From Acinetobacter sp. TGL-Y2 (lineage in GTDB: Bacteria > Pseudomonadota > Gammaproteobacteria > Pseudomonadales > Moraxellaceae): DNA of 64,000 nt. A program made the position numbers and the translations under genes. How positions within the stretch are numbered: position 1 is the stretch's first letter; each line of letters begins with the position of its first letter. The DNA is taken from the NCBI RefSeq assembly GCF_001612555.1, contig NZ_CP015110.1, positions 496,001-560,000 on the forward strand, given 5' to 3'. Positions 17,530 through 26,928 of the stretch are shown here, in pieces. Under the pieces are notes generated by a model that made no database searches, was not told the origin of the DNA, and saw nothing but the letters and a program-made list of their open reading frames with translations.

Positions 17530-19671
17530 TTAATTTTCCTGTTGCTCAGACTGAATTGCTGTTAAAGCAATGGTAAACACAATATCATCAACCAATGCAC
17601 CACGAGATAAATCGTTCACAGGTTTATTTAAACCTTGTAGCATGGGACCGACACTCACGACATTGGCAGAACGCTGTACCGCTTTATAGGTGGTATTACC
17701 TGTATTTAAGTCAGGGAAAATAAACACATTGGCGCGACCGGCAACTTGTGAATCTGGGGCTTTAGATTTACCCACACTTTCAACCGATGCTGCGTCATAT
17801 TGTAGTGGACCATCAATGAGTAAATCTGGACGGCGCTCTTTTGCAATACGCGTCGCTTCAGCCACTTTTTCAACTTCTGCACCTGCACCCGAAGTGCCTG
17901 TAGAGTATGAAATCATGGCGATACGTGGGTCTATACCAAAAGCTTTTGCAGAGTCTGCAGATTGAATGGCAATCTCAGCCAACTGTTCAGCATTTGGGTC
18001 GGGATTAATCGCACAGTCGCCATACACATAGACTTCGTCAGGCAATAGCATGAAGAATACAGACGATACCAATGAATAATCAGGCGCTGTTTTAATGAGT
18101 TGAAAGGCAGGGCGAACGGTATTTGCAGTGGTATGAACTGCCCCAGACACCAAGCCATCGACTTGATCAAGTGCTAACATCATTGTGCCGAGTACTACGG
18201 TGTCTTGAAGTTGTTCACGCGCCTGTAAGTCATTGAGCTTACCTTTACGTAGCTCAACCATTTTTTCGACATAATTTTCACGAATTAAATCAGGATCAAT
18301 AATTTCTAAACTGTCAGGTAAGACGATATTACGCGCTTTGGCAATTTCAATGACTGCTTCAGGTTTCGCAAGCAAAATGCAATGTGCAATCCCGCGAGAT
18401 TGACAAATCGCTGCGGCTTCAATGGTACGAGGCTCATCACCTTCCGGAAGTACGATGCGTTTTTTCGCCGCAATCGACTTTTGAACCAATTCATGACGAA
18501 ATGCTGATGGCGATAAACGTGGCTGGTATGAGCCATTTAATAACTGGGTGATCCATTCTGTATTGATATGGCTTGACACAAAGCGCGTCACTTGTTCTGC
18601 ACGTTCAGTATCATCCACCGGAATTTCATTGCTTAAATTCGACAACTGCTGCGCCGTTTCAAAGGTGCTTAATGGTGTTTGAAGGATGGGCAATCCTTGT
18701 TTAATCGCAGTTTGGCAGAAATCGAGCACCAATGGATTTGGCGCATAATGTTCAGTCAACACCAAGCCTGCAAGTGGAATTCCATTGCTGCTGGCAAGGC
18801 TGGCCGCGAGCAAAACATCAATTCGGTCAGATGCACTGATAATCAGTTCACCCGCAACAAATTTATGTAATTCATGTTCAATGTTGGATGCCAATAAACT
18901 GCTGTGTAATACACGGCGCTGTGATGCTTCACCTAAATTAATCCACTCGGCTTGAATATGTTGAGCAATATCAGACATGCGAGGCACGCTTAAGGTATTG
19001 CTAAATGGAACAAGCGCAATCACAGGCAGTTGAGCAGAACCAATCCAAGGATGGGTTTTTTGAATCTCAGCGACAAAACGTTCAGTTTCAGCACTTAGAC
19101 GTAACCCTGGATCCATGGTCACTGGAATGTGTGCAGATTCTTCAGACAAGCCCTTGGTGCGCATAAATAAAACGCCAGCAGTACGTGTGTTGTGTGCACC
19201 GCCAAAGTTTCGCAATTGACTGTCAATTTTCTCAGCAGAAACCACCACTTTATGAATATCTGCACTGCTGACAATAATCACTTTCGCATCGAGTGCTTGA
19301 GCAAGCTGGGCATTGAGCTCAGATGCAAAAGCATCACGGCTGTTCGGTACTAAACCTTCAACAATAATCACATCATGCTTTTTGGCAATCTGACGATGCA
19401 ACCGTACAGCTTCTTCGAGTAATTCATCGCTTTCACCCGCATTGAGCTGCTGGTTTAACGTGTTATATGGAATTGGCTCTACTGTTTCATTTTGAGAGAT
19501 ATGACGAAACAGGGCAGTGGTACGATCTGCGCCATGACTGTTGGCTTCTTGAGAAAAAGGTTTTAAAAACCCTGCTTTTACCCCTTGGCATTCCAAAGCA
19601 TAAATCAGTCCTAAACATGCTGACGTCAGTCCAACGCCTTCCCCAGTGGGTACAAGTACAATTGTTTTCAT
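17530..19671 (-). CDS. pta: Phosphate acetyltransferase, long form
   Basis: Interconverts acetyl-CoA and acetyl phosphate; with AckA it forms the acetate overflow and assimilation route. The 713 residues match the three-domain E. coli type. The N-terminal P-loop-like domain begins VPTGEGVGLTS, where the Walker Lys is absent as in E. coli Pta. A DRTGG middle domain follows at about 215-330, and the catalytic PTA_PTB domain at about 385-705 includes ILPEGDEPRTIEAA, VSGAVHTTANTVRP and YSTGTSGAGAEVEK. It lies 56 bases behind ackA on the same strand, so ackA-pta is one operon. Confidence 0.96.
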   Translation of the reverse strand: MKTIVLVPTGEGVGLTSACLGLIYALECQGVKAGFLKPFSQEANSHGADRTTALFRHISQNETVEPIPYNTLNQQLNAGESDELLEEAVRLHRQIAKKHDVIIVEGLVPNSRDAFASELNAQLAQALDAKVIIVSSADIHKVVVSAEKIDSQLRNFGGAHNTRTAGVLFMRTKGLSEESAHIPVTMDPGLRLSAETERFVAEIQKTHPWIGSAQLPVIALVPFSNTLSVPRMSDIAQHIQAEWINLGEASQRRVLHSSLLASNIEHELHKFVAGELIISASDRIDVLLAASLASSNGIPLAGLVLTEHYAPNPLVLDFCQTAIKQGLPILQTPLSTFETAQQLSNLSNEIPVDDTERAEQVTRFVSSHINTEWITQLLNGSYQPRLSPSAFRHELVQKSIAAKKRIVLPEGDEPRTIEAAAICQSRGIAHCILLAKPEAVIEIAKARNIVLPDSLEIIDPDLIRENYVEKMVELRKGKLNDLQAREQLQDTVVLGTMMLALDQVDGLVSGAVHTTANTVRPAFQLIKTAPDYSLVSSVFFMLLPDEVYVYGDCAINPDPNAEQLAEIAIQSADSAKAFGIDPRIAMISYSTGTSGAGAEVEKVAEATRIAKERRPDLLIDGPLQYDAASVESVGKSKAPDSQVAGRANVFIFPDLNTGNTTYKAVQRSANVVSVGPMLQGLNKPVNDLSRGALVDDIVFTIALTAIQSEQQEN

Positions 19672-19727
19672 AAAAAATCTAATTTCAAAAATTTAAATAA
19701 GGATTGGAATGCATAAAATGCGAAGGC

Positions 19728-20948
19728 TTATGCCATCGCAAATTCTGCCTCAGACTTTTTTGAAGTTGCTTGGTTCACCTCGTGAATCACAACCTGCTCT
19801 GTTTCTTTGGCAATGCGTCCTTCTTCATCTGTAGGTACTACCCAAATTTGTGGTCCAGTACCTGCATCGATTCGACCTTCAGTACCACGTTTTAAGCTGT
19901 CATTTTTTTCTTGACTAAAGTTAAAACCGAAATGCGGTAAATATGACAATGTTTTTTCACGAATGTAGGCAGAGTTTTCACCAATACCACCGGTGAAGAA
20001 CAAACCATCTAAACGCGGTAAACCACAACTTAAAGCGGCGAGAGATTTGGCTAAACGGTAGCAAAAAACTTCAATGGCAAGCGCGGCATCTTCATTACCT
20101 TCTTCTGAGGCCTCAATAAGAGTACGCATATCATTAGATAAGTTCGATAGTCCCAATAGCCCTGATTGGCTGTTGAGCATTTTATCAATTTTATAAATGT
20201 CCCAACCTAAATTGTTGGCAATAAAACTGTGTAAGCTTGGATCGACATCGCCGCTACGAGTACCCATGACCAAACCTTCAAGTGGGGTTAAGCCCATAGA
20301 GGTGTCCACACTTTGACCATTCCAAATGGCACAGGTCGAGCTACCATTGCCCAAGTGTGCAGTCAGCCAGCCGCCTTGTTTATAACTGCCCGCAAGTTCT
20401 GAACCACGCTCAGACACATAGGCATGACTGGTGCCGTGGAAACCATAGCGACGCACGTTATGTTCAGTATAAAGGAATTTTGGTACCGCATAGCGATAGG
20501 CATGTGCAGGCATAGTTTGATGGAATGCGGTATCAAAAACAGCGACTTGAGGCAATTCAGGGAACAGACGCATGGTGGCATCGATACCGACCAAGTGTGC
20601 AGGATTATGTAATGGTGCAAGCGGTGTCGCTGCACGAATACGATCTATAATTTCAGGGGTGAGTAATTCTGCTTTGGTCAGTGTCCCGCCATGTACAACA
20701 CGGTGGCCAATGGCTTGTGGGTTATAATGTGACAAACGTTCTAAAATGGTTTCCAGTGCTTTTTCATGATCAGCATGTGGAATCAAAAGTTCAAGCGCTT
20801 TGTCACCTGTGGTGATGCCTTTAATACGCGCTTCAGCAGAACCTAAGTTTTCAGCTAAACCAAAAATACGATCTTCATGGCGCTCAGAAACCAAAGCGTA
20901 TTTAATTGAAGAAGAACCACAGTTAATTACCAATACTGATATAGACAC
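19728..20948 (-). CDS. ackA: Acetate kinase
   Basis: Transfers phosphate between acetyl phosphate and ADP, or from ATP to acetate. The 406 residues show the ASKHA-fold signatures [11 protein letters not shown] at 7-17, GHRVVHGG near 80, [10 protein letters not shown] near 140 and [16 protein letters not shown] near 320. It starts with GTG, and the ribosome site is weak (GGGTAA about ten bases upstream). First gene of the ackA-pta operon. Confidence 0.96.
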   Translation of the reverse strand: MSISVLVINCGSSSIKYALVSERHEDRIFGLAENLGSAEARIKGITTGDKALELLIPHADHEKALETILERLSHYNPQAIGHRVVHGGTLTKAELLTPEIIDRIRAATPLAPLHNPAHLVGIDATMRLFPELPQVAVFDTAFHQTMPAHAYRYAVPKFLYTEHNVRRYGFHGTSHAYVSERGSELAGSYKQGGWLTAHLGNGSSTCAIWNGQSVDTSMGLTPLEGLVMGTRSGDVDPSLHSFIANNLGWDIYKIDKMLNSQSGLLGLSNLSNDMRTLIEASEEGNEDAALAIEVFCYRLAKSLAALSCGLPRLDGLFFTGGIGENSAYIREKTLSYLPHFGFNFSQEKNDSLKRGTEGRIDAGTGPQIWVVPTDEEGRIAKETEQVVIHEVNQATSKKSEAEFAMA

Positions 20949-21252
20949 GTTTTATTACCCGAATTCTAATTGAAATTATTAATCCCTGAGGTGATCTTCA
21001 TGCTGCTTAAAAACAATGCAATTCGGATCAATAGGGATGTTTTATCATGTGTTTTTTTGATCTCCTAGATAGACTTTAGGAGATTAGACTTAAGCATTAT
21101 CGACCTGTTGACCAATAATCATTAAAATTTATCCATTAATGGAAAAGCATTTATTAAATAAATGTTGGTGTTTTTTATTTAATCTTAAACTTGCGTGACT
21201 ACTGATAAAAATAGCATGCTCGTACTATATTCAACAAATTTTTGCTCAAATT
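20949..21252. other. Gap upstream of ackA, with an inverted repeat
   Basis: 304 bases containing the ackA promoter region. The one structured element is a perfect eight-base inverted repeat, ATCTCCTA and TAGGAGAT, at 21060-21084 with a nine-base spacer. It is not followed by T residues on either strand, so an operator or RNA hairpin is as likely as a terminator. No gene seen. Confidence 0.45.
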
Positions 21253-21660
21253 TTAAGGCTTTTTGTACTTCATTTCAGACCAACGCACAATCACATAGGC
21301 AATCAAAGCCACCATGAAAAATAACAGCATCATCCACGCTAAACCTTGTAAAGTTTCAATAATTGTACGATAAATTTCTAAAAACCAGCGCTGCTCAGTC
21401 AGCTCTAAAATCACAGTTTTTTGATTTTCACCGTTGTAGCTGATTGGCGTGATGTATTTCTCCATATCATAAATGCGAATGCCCGATGACGTGCCCACCA
21501 CCATGCCTGAAAATTTGGTGTACTTCGCCCAAGCCTGATGAATAGGATCATGGATAATCCGCGCTAAAATTTGATTAATTGAACTGGAAAAAAGCCACAT
21601 GACGAGCCATGAAACACTTAAGGCTAGAATAAAGGTCGTGATAATTAAGTAATAGAACAT
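21253..21660 (-). CDS. Small membrane protein, two TM helices
   Basis: Protein of 135 residues with a hydrophobic helix at about 3-26 and another at about 104-127. Between them is a roughly 75-residue loop (IIHDPIHQAWAKYTKFSG, SGIRIYDMEKYITP), and a basic tail follows. No family recognised. The topology suggests an inner-membrane protein with its loop on one side. It lies upstream of ackA on the same strand, 304 bases away, so it is probably a separate unit. Length and reading frame look genuine; the function is unknown. Confidence 0.65.
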   Translation of the reverse strand: MFYYLIITTFILALSVSWLVMWLFSSSINQILARIIHDPIHQAWAKYTKFSGMVVGTSSGIRIYDMEKYITPISYNGENQKTVILELTEQRWFLEIYRTIIETLQGLAWMMLLFFMVALIAYVIVRWSEMKYKKP

Positions 21661-21776
21661 CTTGTCACCTTAGGCTTATTGCTTTTGAAATGGTTGGTTC
21701 TGAAATTAACATTCTGATACTTTTTTCTCAAATTGTTGTACTTAAGATTGGTGCGAGGAAATTATATTTCTAAGTT

Positions 21777-21887
21777 TTTTGTTTGAAGACTAGGTTTATA
21801 AAACTGGGTTTCTAAGATTGGGTTTCTAAGATCGGAGTTCTAAAATGAGGGCTTTAGGGTTAGATTCTGAGATTAAGGCTCGAAAAT
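21777..21887. repeat. Degenerate 14-bp tandem repeat beside IS copy 2
   Basis: Two perfect adjacent copies of TGGGTTTCTAAGAT (21805-21832) are followed by CGGAGTTCTAAAAT. They are preceded by TAGGTTTATAAAAC, which matches at 10 of 14 positions. Further decayed units can be followed on both sides (for example TTAGATTCTGAGAT at 21860-21873). It lies between the small membrane protein gene and the insertion sequence, in non-coding DNA. Confidence 0.7.
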
Positions 21888-22007
21888 GATGCTTAGAGTG
21901 TATAAAAATAGATATTAGAATAGATCTCTTTCATAAATCAAAAAATAATCAATCTTTTGCCGATTATTTGTACCAAAGCCTCTTCAATAATCATGCATAA
22001 TCTTTGA

Positions 22008-22403
22008 ATGAAATACATCGATTCAAAAAAGCTTTCTGAAACACAGTTCAAGCGATATACAGGCATCTCATGGTCAACCTTTTATTTAATGGTTGAGCAA
22101 CTTAATATGCATGTTCCTGCCAAAGGCAGACCACCTAAATTGAGCATAGAAGATCAAATCCTTCTATGCTTAAGTTATTGGCGTGAATACCGAACATTGT
22201 TCCATGTCGCAACAAGTTATGGTGTTTCAGAGCCTACAGCTTCAAGAATCGTCCGCCACGTAGAGGACTGCCTCATCAAGTCGAATTTATTTAATTTACC
22301 AAAGGATTTGCCAGAAGGCGAAGGCATTGATTGGAATGTGGTGATCGTAGATGCCACAGAAATTACAATACAAAGGCCTAAAAAAACAGAAGAAAAGCTA
22401 TAG
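22008..22403 (+). CDS. IS5-family transposase, N-terminal frame (orfA, copy 2)
   Basis: Same 131-residue protein as in copy 1, with the helix-turn-helix and the first catalytic Asp. The A7 slippage candidate is at 22380-22386, shortly before the stop. Both copies share the split, so the frame break is either programmed or was present before the element duplicated. Confidence 0.85.
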   Translation: MKYIDSKKLSETQFKRYTGISWSTFYLMVEQLNMHVPAKGRPPKLSIEDQILLCLSYWREYRTLFHVATSYGVSEPTASRIVRHVEDCLIKSNLFNLPKDLPEGEGIDWNVVIVDATEITIQRPKKTEEKL

Positions 22404-22821
22404 TGGGAAGAAGAAGGCACATACTTTCAAAGTTCAAGCCATCATTCATTATAAGACTCAGAAAATTCTAAGTTTATGCACGAGTCGTGGTGCTGTACAT
22501 GATTTTGAACTCTTCAAACGTAACTTGAATCAGATTCCTATAGGTGCCTTCATTCTTGCAGATAAAGGCTATCAAGGGATTTATGCAGTATATGCGAATA
22601 GCCTATTGCCATTAAAAGCAAAAAAGCGCTGCAAACTGGATCCTGAGCTAAAAATGTATAATCAAGAAATCAATAAAAGGAGAATTGGCATTGAGCATAT
22701 ATTTGGTAGTTTGAAAACTTTCAAAATTCTTGCTGAGCGATATCGTAACCGTGGAAAAAGACTGGGCTTAAGATTCAATTTAATTGCTGGAATTTACAAC
22801 ATGGAGCTGAATAAAAAATGA
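22351..22821 (+). CDS. IS5-family transposase, C-terminal frame (orfB, copy 2)
   Basis: Same 156-residue sequence as in copy 1, with the second Asp (ADKGYQG) and the Glu (GIEHIFG) of the DDE site. It is probably expressed only by frame change from orfA. Confidence 0.85.
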   Translation: MPQKLQYKGLKKQKKSYSGKKKAHTFKVQAIIHYKTQKILSLCTSRGAVHDFELFKRNLNQIPIGAFILADKGYQGIYAVYANSLLPLKAKKRCKLDPELKMYNQEINKRRIGIEHIFGSLKTFKILAERYRNRGKRLGLRFNLIAGIYNMELNKK

Positions 22822-22867
22822 CTTATGAAAGAAGTCTAATATTTAAAGGTAGGGAACTGTAGGTGCT

Positions 22868-22897
22868 CTGTTCAGCTTCAGTGTTGAAACTGAACAG
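22868..22897. repeat. Inverted repeat between IS copy 2 and proA
   Basis: CTGTTCAG and CTGAACAG form a perfect eight-base stem around 14 bases. No T run follows on the proA (minus) strand, so it is at best a weak terminator of proA. Confidence 0.45.
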
Positions 22898-22967
22898 GTG
22901 AAAAATATTTAAAAAATTAGATTTGAATGCATCCGCTTGAGCGCTTTATTCCGCTTAAAAACTTAGC

Positions 22968-24233
22968 TTACTGACGAATTTGACCATCGCCCAGTACAAT
23001 CCATTTCTGTGAAGTAAGACCTTCAAGTCCAACAGGTCCACGTGCATGAATTTTGTCGGTTGAAATTCCAATTTCAGCACCTAAGCCATATTCAAAGCCA
23101 TCGGCAAAACGCGTTGAAGCATTCACCATCACAGAGCTTGAGTCAACTCGAGTTAAAAACTTACGCGCCGTACTAAAGTTTTCAGTGATGATTGAGTCGG
23201 TATGGTGCGAACCATATTTATTAATATGTAAAATCGCTTCCTCCAAACCTGATACCACTTTTACCGCAAGAATTGGACCTAAGTATTCTTCATACCAATC
23301 TTCTTCACTGGCAGGCTTGACCGCATCACCTAAAATTTTCTGAACCTGTAAGCAACCACGCAGTTCAACTTGTTTTTCTGCGTACAGTTCAGCAATCAGC
23401 GGTAAAAATTCATCAGCCACTTTTTCGTCGACCAATAAAGATTCCATGGCATTACACACGCCGTAACGATGTGTTTTTGCATTCAATGCAATCGGCAGTG
23501 CCTTTTGTAAATCTGCTTGCGCTTCCACAAAAACATGACAGTTGCCATCTAAATGCTTAATCACAGGAATGGTGGCTTCATTGGTGATGCGCTCAATCAA
23601 GCTTTTTCCACCACGCGGAATAATCACATCGACATATTCAGACATGGTAATCAGTTGACCGACCGCAGCGCGATCCGAAGTATTGACCACTTGAACTGCA
23701 TGTTCAGGTACGCCTGCAGCCTGCAAACCATACTGAATCGCTGTAGCAATCGCTTGATTGGACTCTAATGCTTCAGAGCCACCGCGCAAAATAATGGCGT
23801 TACCTGATTTGATTGCTAAAGATGCCGCTTCTAAGGTTACGTTTGGACGTGACTCATAGATCATGCCGACAACCCCTAAAGGTACGCGCATTTTACCCAG
23901 TTGAATACCCGATGGGCGATATGCCAAATCTGTGATTTCACCAATCGGGTCAATCAGGCCAATGACATCTTTTAAGCCCTCAAGCATGCCCTTAAAACGT
24001 ATGGGGGTGAGTTCCAAACGATCCAGTAATGCACTGTCCAATTGATGGTCACGACCTTTGCTCATGTCGATTTGATTGGCAGCTAAAATATGTGCTTCAT
24101 TATTTTGCAATGCGGTATAAATCGCAGATAAAGCGTGATTTTTTTCAAATGTAGAGGCACCTGCCAAGAAACGTGACGCTTCACGGGCATGTTGACCTAG
24201 CACTTGCATATACTGTTCGATGGACTCTTGCAT
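22968..24233 (-). CDS. proA: Gamma-glutamyl phosphate reductase
   Basis: NADPH-dependent reduction of gamma-glutamyl phosphate to glutamate semialdehyde in proline synthesis. The 421 residues have the aldehyde dehydrogenase fold: [14 protein letters not shown] near 123-136, [12 protein letters not shown] near 148-159 and the catalytic C260 in [10 protein letters not shown]. proB is not adjacent. The gene stands alone between IS copy 2 and a divergent hydrolase gene. Confidence 0.96.
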   Translation of the reverse strand: MQESIEQYMQVLGQHAREASRFLAGASTFEKNHALSAIYTALQNNEAHILAANQIDMSKGRDHQLDSALLDRLELTPIRFKGMLEGLKDVIGLIDPIGEITDLAYRPSGIQLGKMRVPLGVVGMIYESRPNVTLEAASLAIKSGNAIILRGGSEALESNQAIATAIQYGLQAAGVPEHAVQVVNTSDRAAVGQLITMSEYVDVIIPRGGKSLIERITNEATIPVIKHLDGNCHVFVEAQADLQKALPIALNAKTHRYGVCNAMESLLVDEKVADEFLPLIAELYAEKQVELRGCLQVQKILGDAVKPASEEDWYEEYLGPILAVKVVSGLEEAILHINKYGSHHTDSIITENFSTARKFLTRVDSSSVMVNASTRFADGFEYGLGAEIGISTDKIHARGPVGLEGLTSQKWIVLGDGQIRQ

Positions 24234-24520
24234 AGCGATCTTGATTACTTAAACATCTCGCTTAAATAGTAGCAGTCAGTGTTAGAACAATCTATGCTTA
24301 TTCTATAAAAAAGCGAAGCCGATAAAACGAGTCATATTTTTATATGCGCTTGACTGTGAAAACAAGATAAATGGTCAGCACAGCGATTGCGTAGAAAAGC
24401 ATGATTTGTATAGAATAGATCTGAATGTTGATTGCGTTGCACAATTAGAATTATTTGAGAGCGTCATCAAAATAAGTGGCTTGCACAAAAAAACTATAAA
24501 GCCAAAATGGAGATAAGGAT

Positions 24521-25861
24521 ATGAATTCCATGATTCAAATGGACTCGGAAATGTACACGAACAGTGCGGGCTTAGATTTTTTCGATATTTATCATAAAAA
24601 CAGTTTTAAACAGCCTGCTCGTATCACATGGATGCAGGGTTGGAAAATTGAATATATGGCAATTGCTGATCCAAAGACCATGCACAATACCCCGATTGTG
24701 ATTGTGGGTGGGGCGTTTCAGAATTTTAATTCTTATAAGTATTGCGTTGAACAGCTGTTTGAGAAAGGGCCCGTTATTTTAATTGATTTGCCTTCTTTGG
24801 GTTCAAACCAACAAATTTATAACCAAGACACTGGGGCATCTGCGGGAACGCTGGAGATTGAAGAACTCTCTAAAATGTTAGGCGAATGGTTAGATACTGT
24901 AGAAATATCGAAAGTCTCTGTAATGGGCATGTCGCTGGGTTCTGTGGTGGCCTCCTGTTTTGCCGCACAGCGTCCAGAGCTGATGGATCGTATGATCCTG
25001 ATGGGGGTCATGCAAAAGACCCGTAAGAGCTGGCGAATGTTGTTAGAAGAATCACTCATGCTCATGCAAGAACAACGTATGGACGAGTTTGGTCAGGCGG
25101 TCATTTTGTATTTGGTCAATCATGCACAGCTCGATAAAACCCGCATGTCACCCACAGCTAAGCGTCTCTTCTTTAAACAAATGGCGCAGTTTAGCTCGAC
25201 TGAGCAAGAGCGCTATGAAATCAACTGTCAGCGCTTATTGCGTCTGGATAACGTCCCGATACCGCAGTGCAAAACCTTAGTGGCATGTGGACAGTTTGAT
25301 AGCTTTACCTTGCCACATGAAAATGCCAATTTTGCTTTGCAATGTCCAGATGTGGAATTTGCCATGATTGCCAATGCAGATCATGTGCCTCAGCTGCAGC
25401 GCCGTAAAGAAACCATGAATTTGTTTACCACTTTCTTAAAAGAGCAAGATATTGCCGAAGTGGAAGGCATCATTACCCTCAGTCGTGAACAAATGCAGAC
25501 GATGGAGCGTCGCGGTGAGAAGCGAATCAAAGTCGATCAGCCAGAAACGTTTTTATCGCATCGTCATCAAGCCGAAATTGCCAATGTAAGCGTTGTCGAT
25601 ATCAATTATTTTGGTGTACTGGTTGAGATTCATCAAGCAGAACAGATGACTTGGATTGAACACAATGTGCGTGATTTGTCTTTGCATCTTCAAGATAAAG
25701 ACGGTGATTTTCAGGTGGAGTGCTTGATTTTTGAAACCTCAGAGCATCGATTAAGAGCACTGTTCAAACATGGTTGTTTTGAGGTCGCAGATCGCTTACT
25801 TAAGTTTATTCAAAACCAATCCGCAAATATTGTTGAGCTGAGTAATCAAGAAGTGGTTTAA
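24521..25861 (+). CDS. Alpha/beta hydrolase with a C-terminal PilZ-like domain
   Basis: Two-domain protein of 446 residues. Residues about 55-310 form an alpha/beta hydrolase: IVIVGGAFQNFNSY, the nucleophile elbow GMSLGS with S138, an acid in GQFDSF and a likely catalytic His in NADHVPQL. Residues about 325-446 look like a PilZ c-di-GMP receptor: RGEKR fits the RxxxR motif, followed about 30 residues later by DINYFG, which fits DxSxxG with Asn for Ser. This would be a hydrolase gated by c-di-GMP. A good GGAGATAAGGAT ribosome region precedes the ATG. The methyltransferase gene beside it is convergent. The substrate is unknown and the PilZ call is from motifs alone. Confidence 0.68.
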   Translation: MNSMIQMDSEMYTNSAGLDFFDIYHKNSFKQPARITWMQGWKIEYMAIADPKTMHNTPIVIVGGAFQNFNSYKYCVEQLFEKGPVILIDLPSLGSNQQIYNQDTGASAGTLEIEELSKMLGEWLDTVEISKVSVMGMSLGSVVASCFAAQRPELMDRMILMGVMQKTRKSWRMLLEESLMLMQEQRMDEFGQAVILYLVNHAQLDKTRMSPTAKRLFFKQMAQFSSTEQERYEINCQRLLRLDNVPIPQCKTLVACGQFDSFTLPHENANFALQCPDVEFAMIANADHVPQLQRRKETMNLFTTFLKEQDIAEVEGIITLSREQMQTMERRGEKRIKVDQPETFLSHRHQAEIANVSVVDINYFGVLVEIHQAEQMTWIEHNVRDLSLHLQDKDGDFQVECLIFETSEHRLRALFKHGCFEVADRLLKFIQNQSANIVELSNQEVV

Positions 25862-25890
25862 GTCACCACTTCTTGATTAATGAGGTTTTT
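25844..25890 (+). terminator. Terminator overlapping the hydrolase stop codon
   Basis: AATCAAGAAGTGGT and ACCACTTCTTGATT form a perfect 14-base stem with a seven-base loop that contains the TAA stop; a T6 run follows about nine bases later. It probably ends transcripts from this side and shields against the convergent gene. Confidence 0.65.
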
Positions 25891-25908
25891 TATTCGAGAT
25901 GAGGCTTT

Positions 25909-26805
25909 CTAAGCTTTTGGCTCATTCAGTTGGGCATGAATCATCCAGACCAGATCGCCTAAATGTTCATTTTGGTGCTGCTGGTGATCAGGATGATCGG
26001 TGTGAAGGTTTAGTCGCTGAGAGTTTGGTTCTGCAAAATAGACCTTCGGCTGCACCACATCCACTTGATCAAAACCAGCAGCAGTAAAGAACTGCTTTAC
26101 CTCATTTGGTGTAACAAAGTGAAAGCTAAAAGCACTACGAGACAACAATTTTAATAATTTACTGCTCGACCAAATCACCTTGGCCAATTTGTTTTGAACC
26201 GGCTCAGGATAAAGGTCGGTCAGATAATGCAGTGCTTTAAAATCTTGTCCATACAGCACAATCGACTTTAACAGCTGCATTAACAGTGCTTTGTCAAAAT
26301 AATTAATCAGTCCTTCACTGATGATGACCAAAGGACGCTTTGGATCAAACACAGCAAAAGCATTTTTAAAATCTTGAGTGAACAAGTCAGCAGACAGTAC
26401 TTCAGGGCTATTTAGATTAATCATTGTCAATGAAGCCTGCTTGGTTTCTGCCATGGCAGGCAAATCTAGTTCACGATAATCAATGCTGGGATAATGGGTT
26501 CTAAACCACCAACCGCGCGGAGAAAGCCCCGCTGCAATTTCGAGTACCTGTAAATTTGGATGTTGTTCAATCAGCTGGGTTAAATGCTCATCGAGTAAAG
26601 TATGGCGCGTTTTAAGCGTGGTGCGCATACTGCCACCGATATATTTTTCCGCGAGTTTTTCGACTGGATGGGCTAACAGTGCTAAAGCTTTGCCTTGAGG
26701 CGTGGCAAATGCAGAATGCGAGATCCCCATTTGATACCAAATATAGCCCGTATAATGTGCTGTAAAAGAAATATGTCGGTGCTTAGATAATTTTGATTTA
26801 GACAT
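25909..26805 (-). CDS. Class I SAM methyltransferase, LCMT-like
   Basis: Putative O-methyltransferase of 298 residues related to the leucine carboxyl methyltransferase family (PF04072 type). The N-terminal signature GGSMRTTLKTRHTLLDEHL is near 60-78, SAM motif I LEIAAGLSPRGWWF near 94-107, and an acidic residue in YRELDLPAM follows. The GTG three bases upstream is too close to AGGA, so the ATG at 26805 is chosen. Its substrate cannot be deduced. It faces the hydrolase-PilZ gene tail to tail. Confidence 0.75.
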   Translation of the reverse strand: MSKSKLSKHRHISFTAHYTGYIWYQMGISHSAFATPQGKALALLAHPVEKLAEKYIGGSMRTTLKTRHTLLDEHLTQLIEQHPNLQVLEIAAGLSPRGWWFRTHYPSIDYRELDLPAMAETKQASLTMINLNSPEVLSADLFTQDFKNAFAVFDPKRPLVIISEGLINYFDKALLMQLLKSIVLYGQDFKALHYLTDLYPEPVQNKLAKVIWSSSKLLKLLSRSAFSFHFVTPNEVKQFFTAAGFDQVDVVQPKVYFAEPNSQRLNLHTDHPDHQQHQNEHLGDLVWMIHAQLNEPKA

Positions 26806-26895
26806 CACAATCCTGCTTTGATTATTATAAAAATGCCAATGGTTGTTGTTTTTGCGATTTTCAGACTAAATTTTCAAGCTTGAGCTACAGTGTAG

Positions 26896-26924
26896 AAAAA
26901 AGGAACACAGATCGTGTTCCTTTT
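26896..26924 (-). terminator. Intrinsic terminator of nagZ
   Basis: AGGAACAC and GTGTTCCT, extended by flanking A/T pairs, form a stem around AGATC. On the minus strand the T run TTTTTT follows. Confidence 0.85.
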
Positions 26925-26928
26925 ATTA

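Larger units (their letters stand above)
21923..22836 (+). mobile_element. IS5-family insertion sequence, copy 2 (inverted relative to copy 1)
   Basis: 914 bp with the same ends as copy 1 but in the opposite orientation. The two encoded proteins are identical to those of copy 1. The flanks are AGAATA and TAATAT, giving a possible two-base TA duplication. Together the two copies bracket 12.4 kb that could invert by homologous recombination. Confidence 0.9.
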
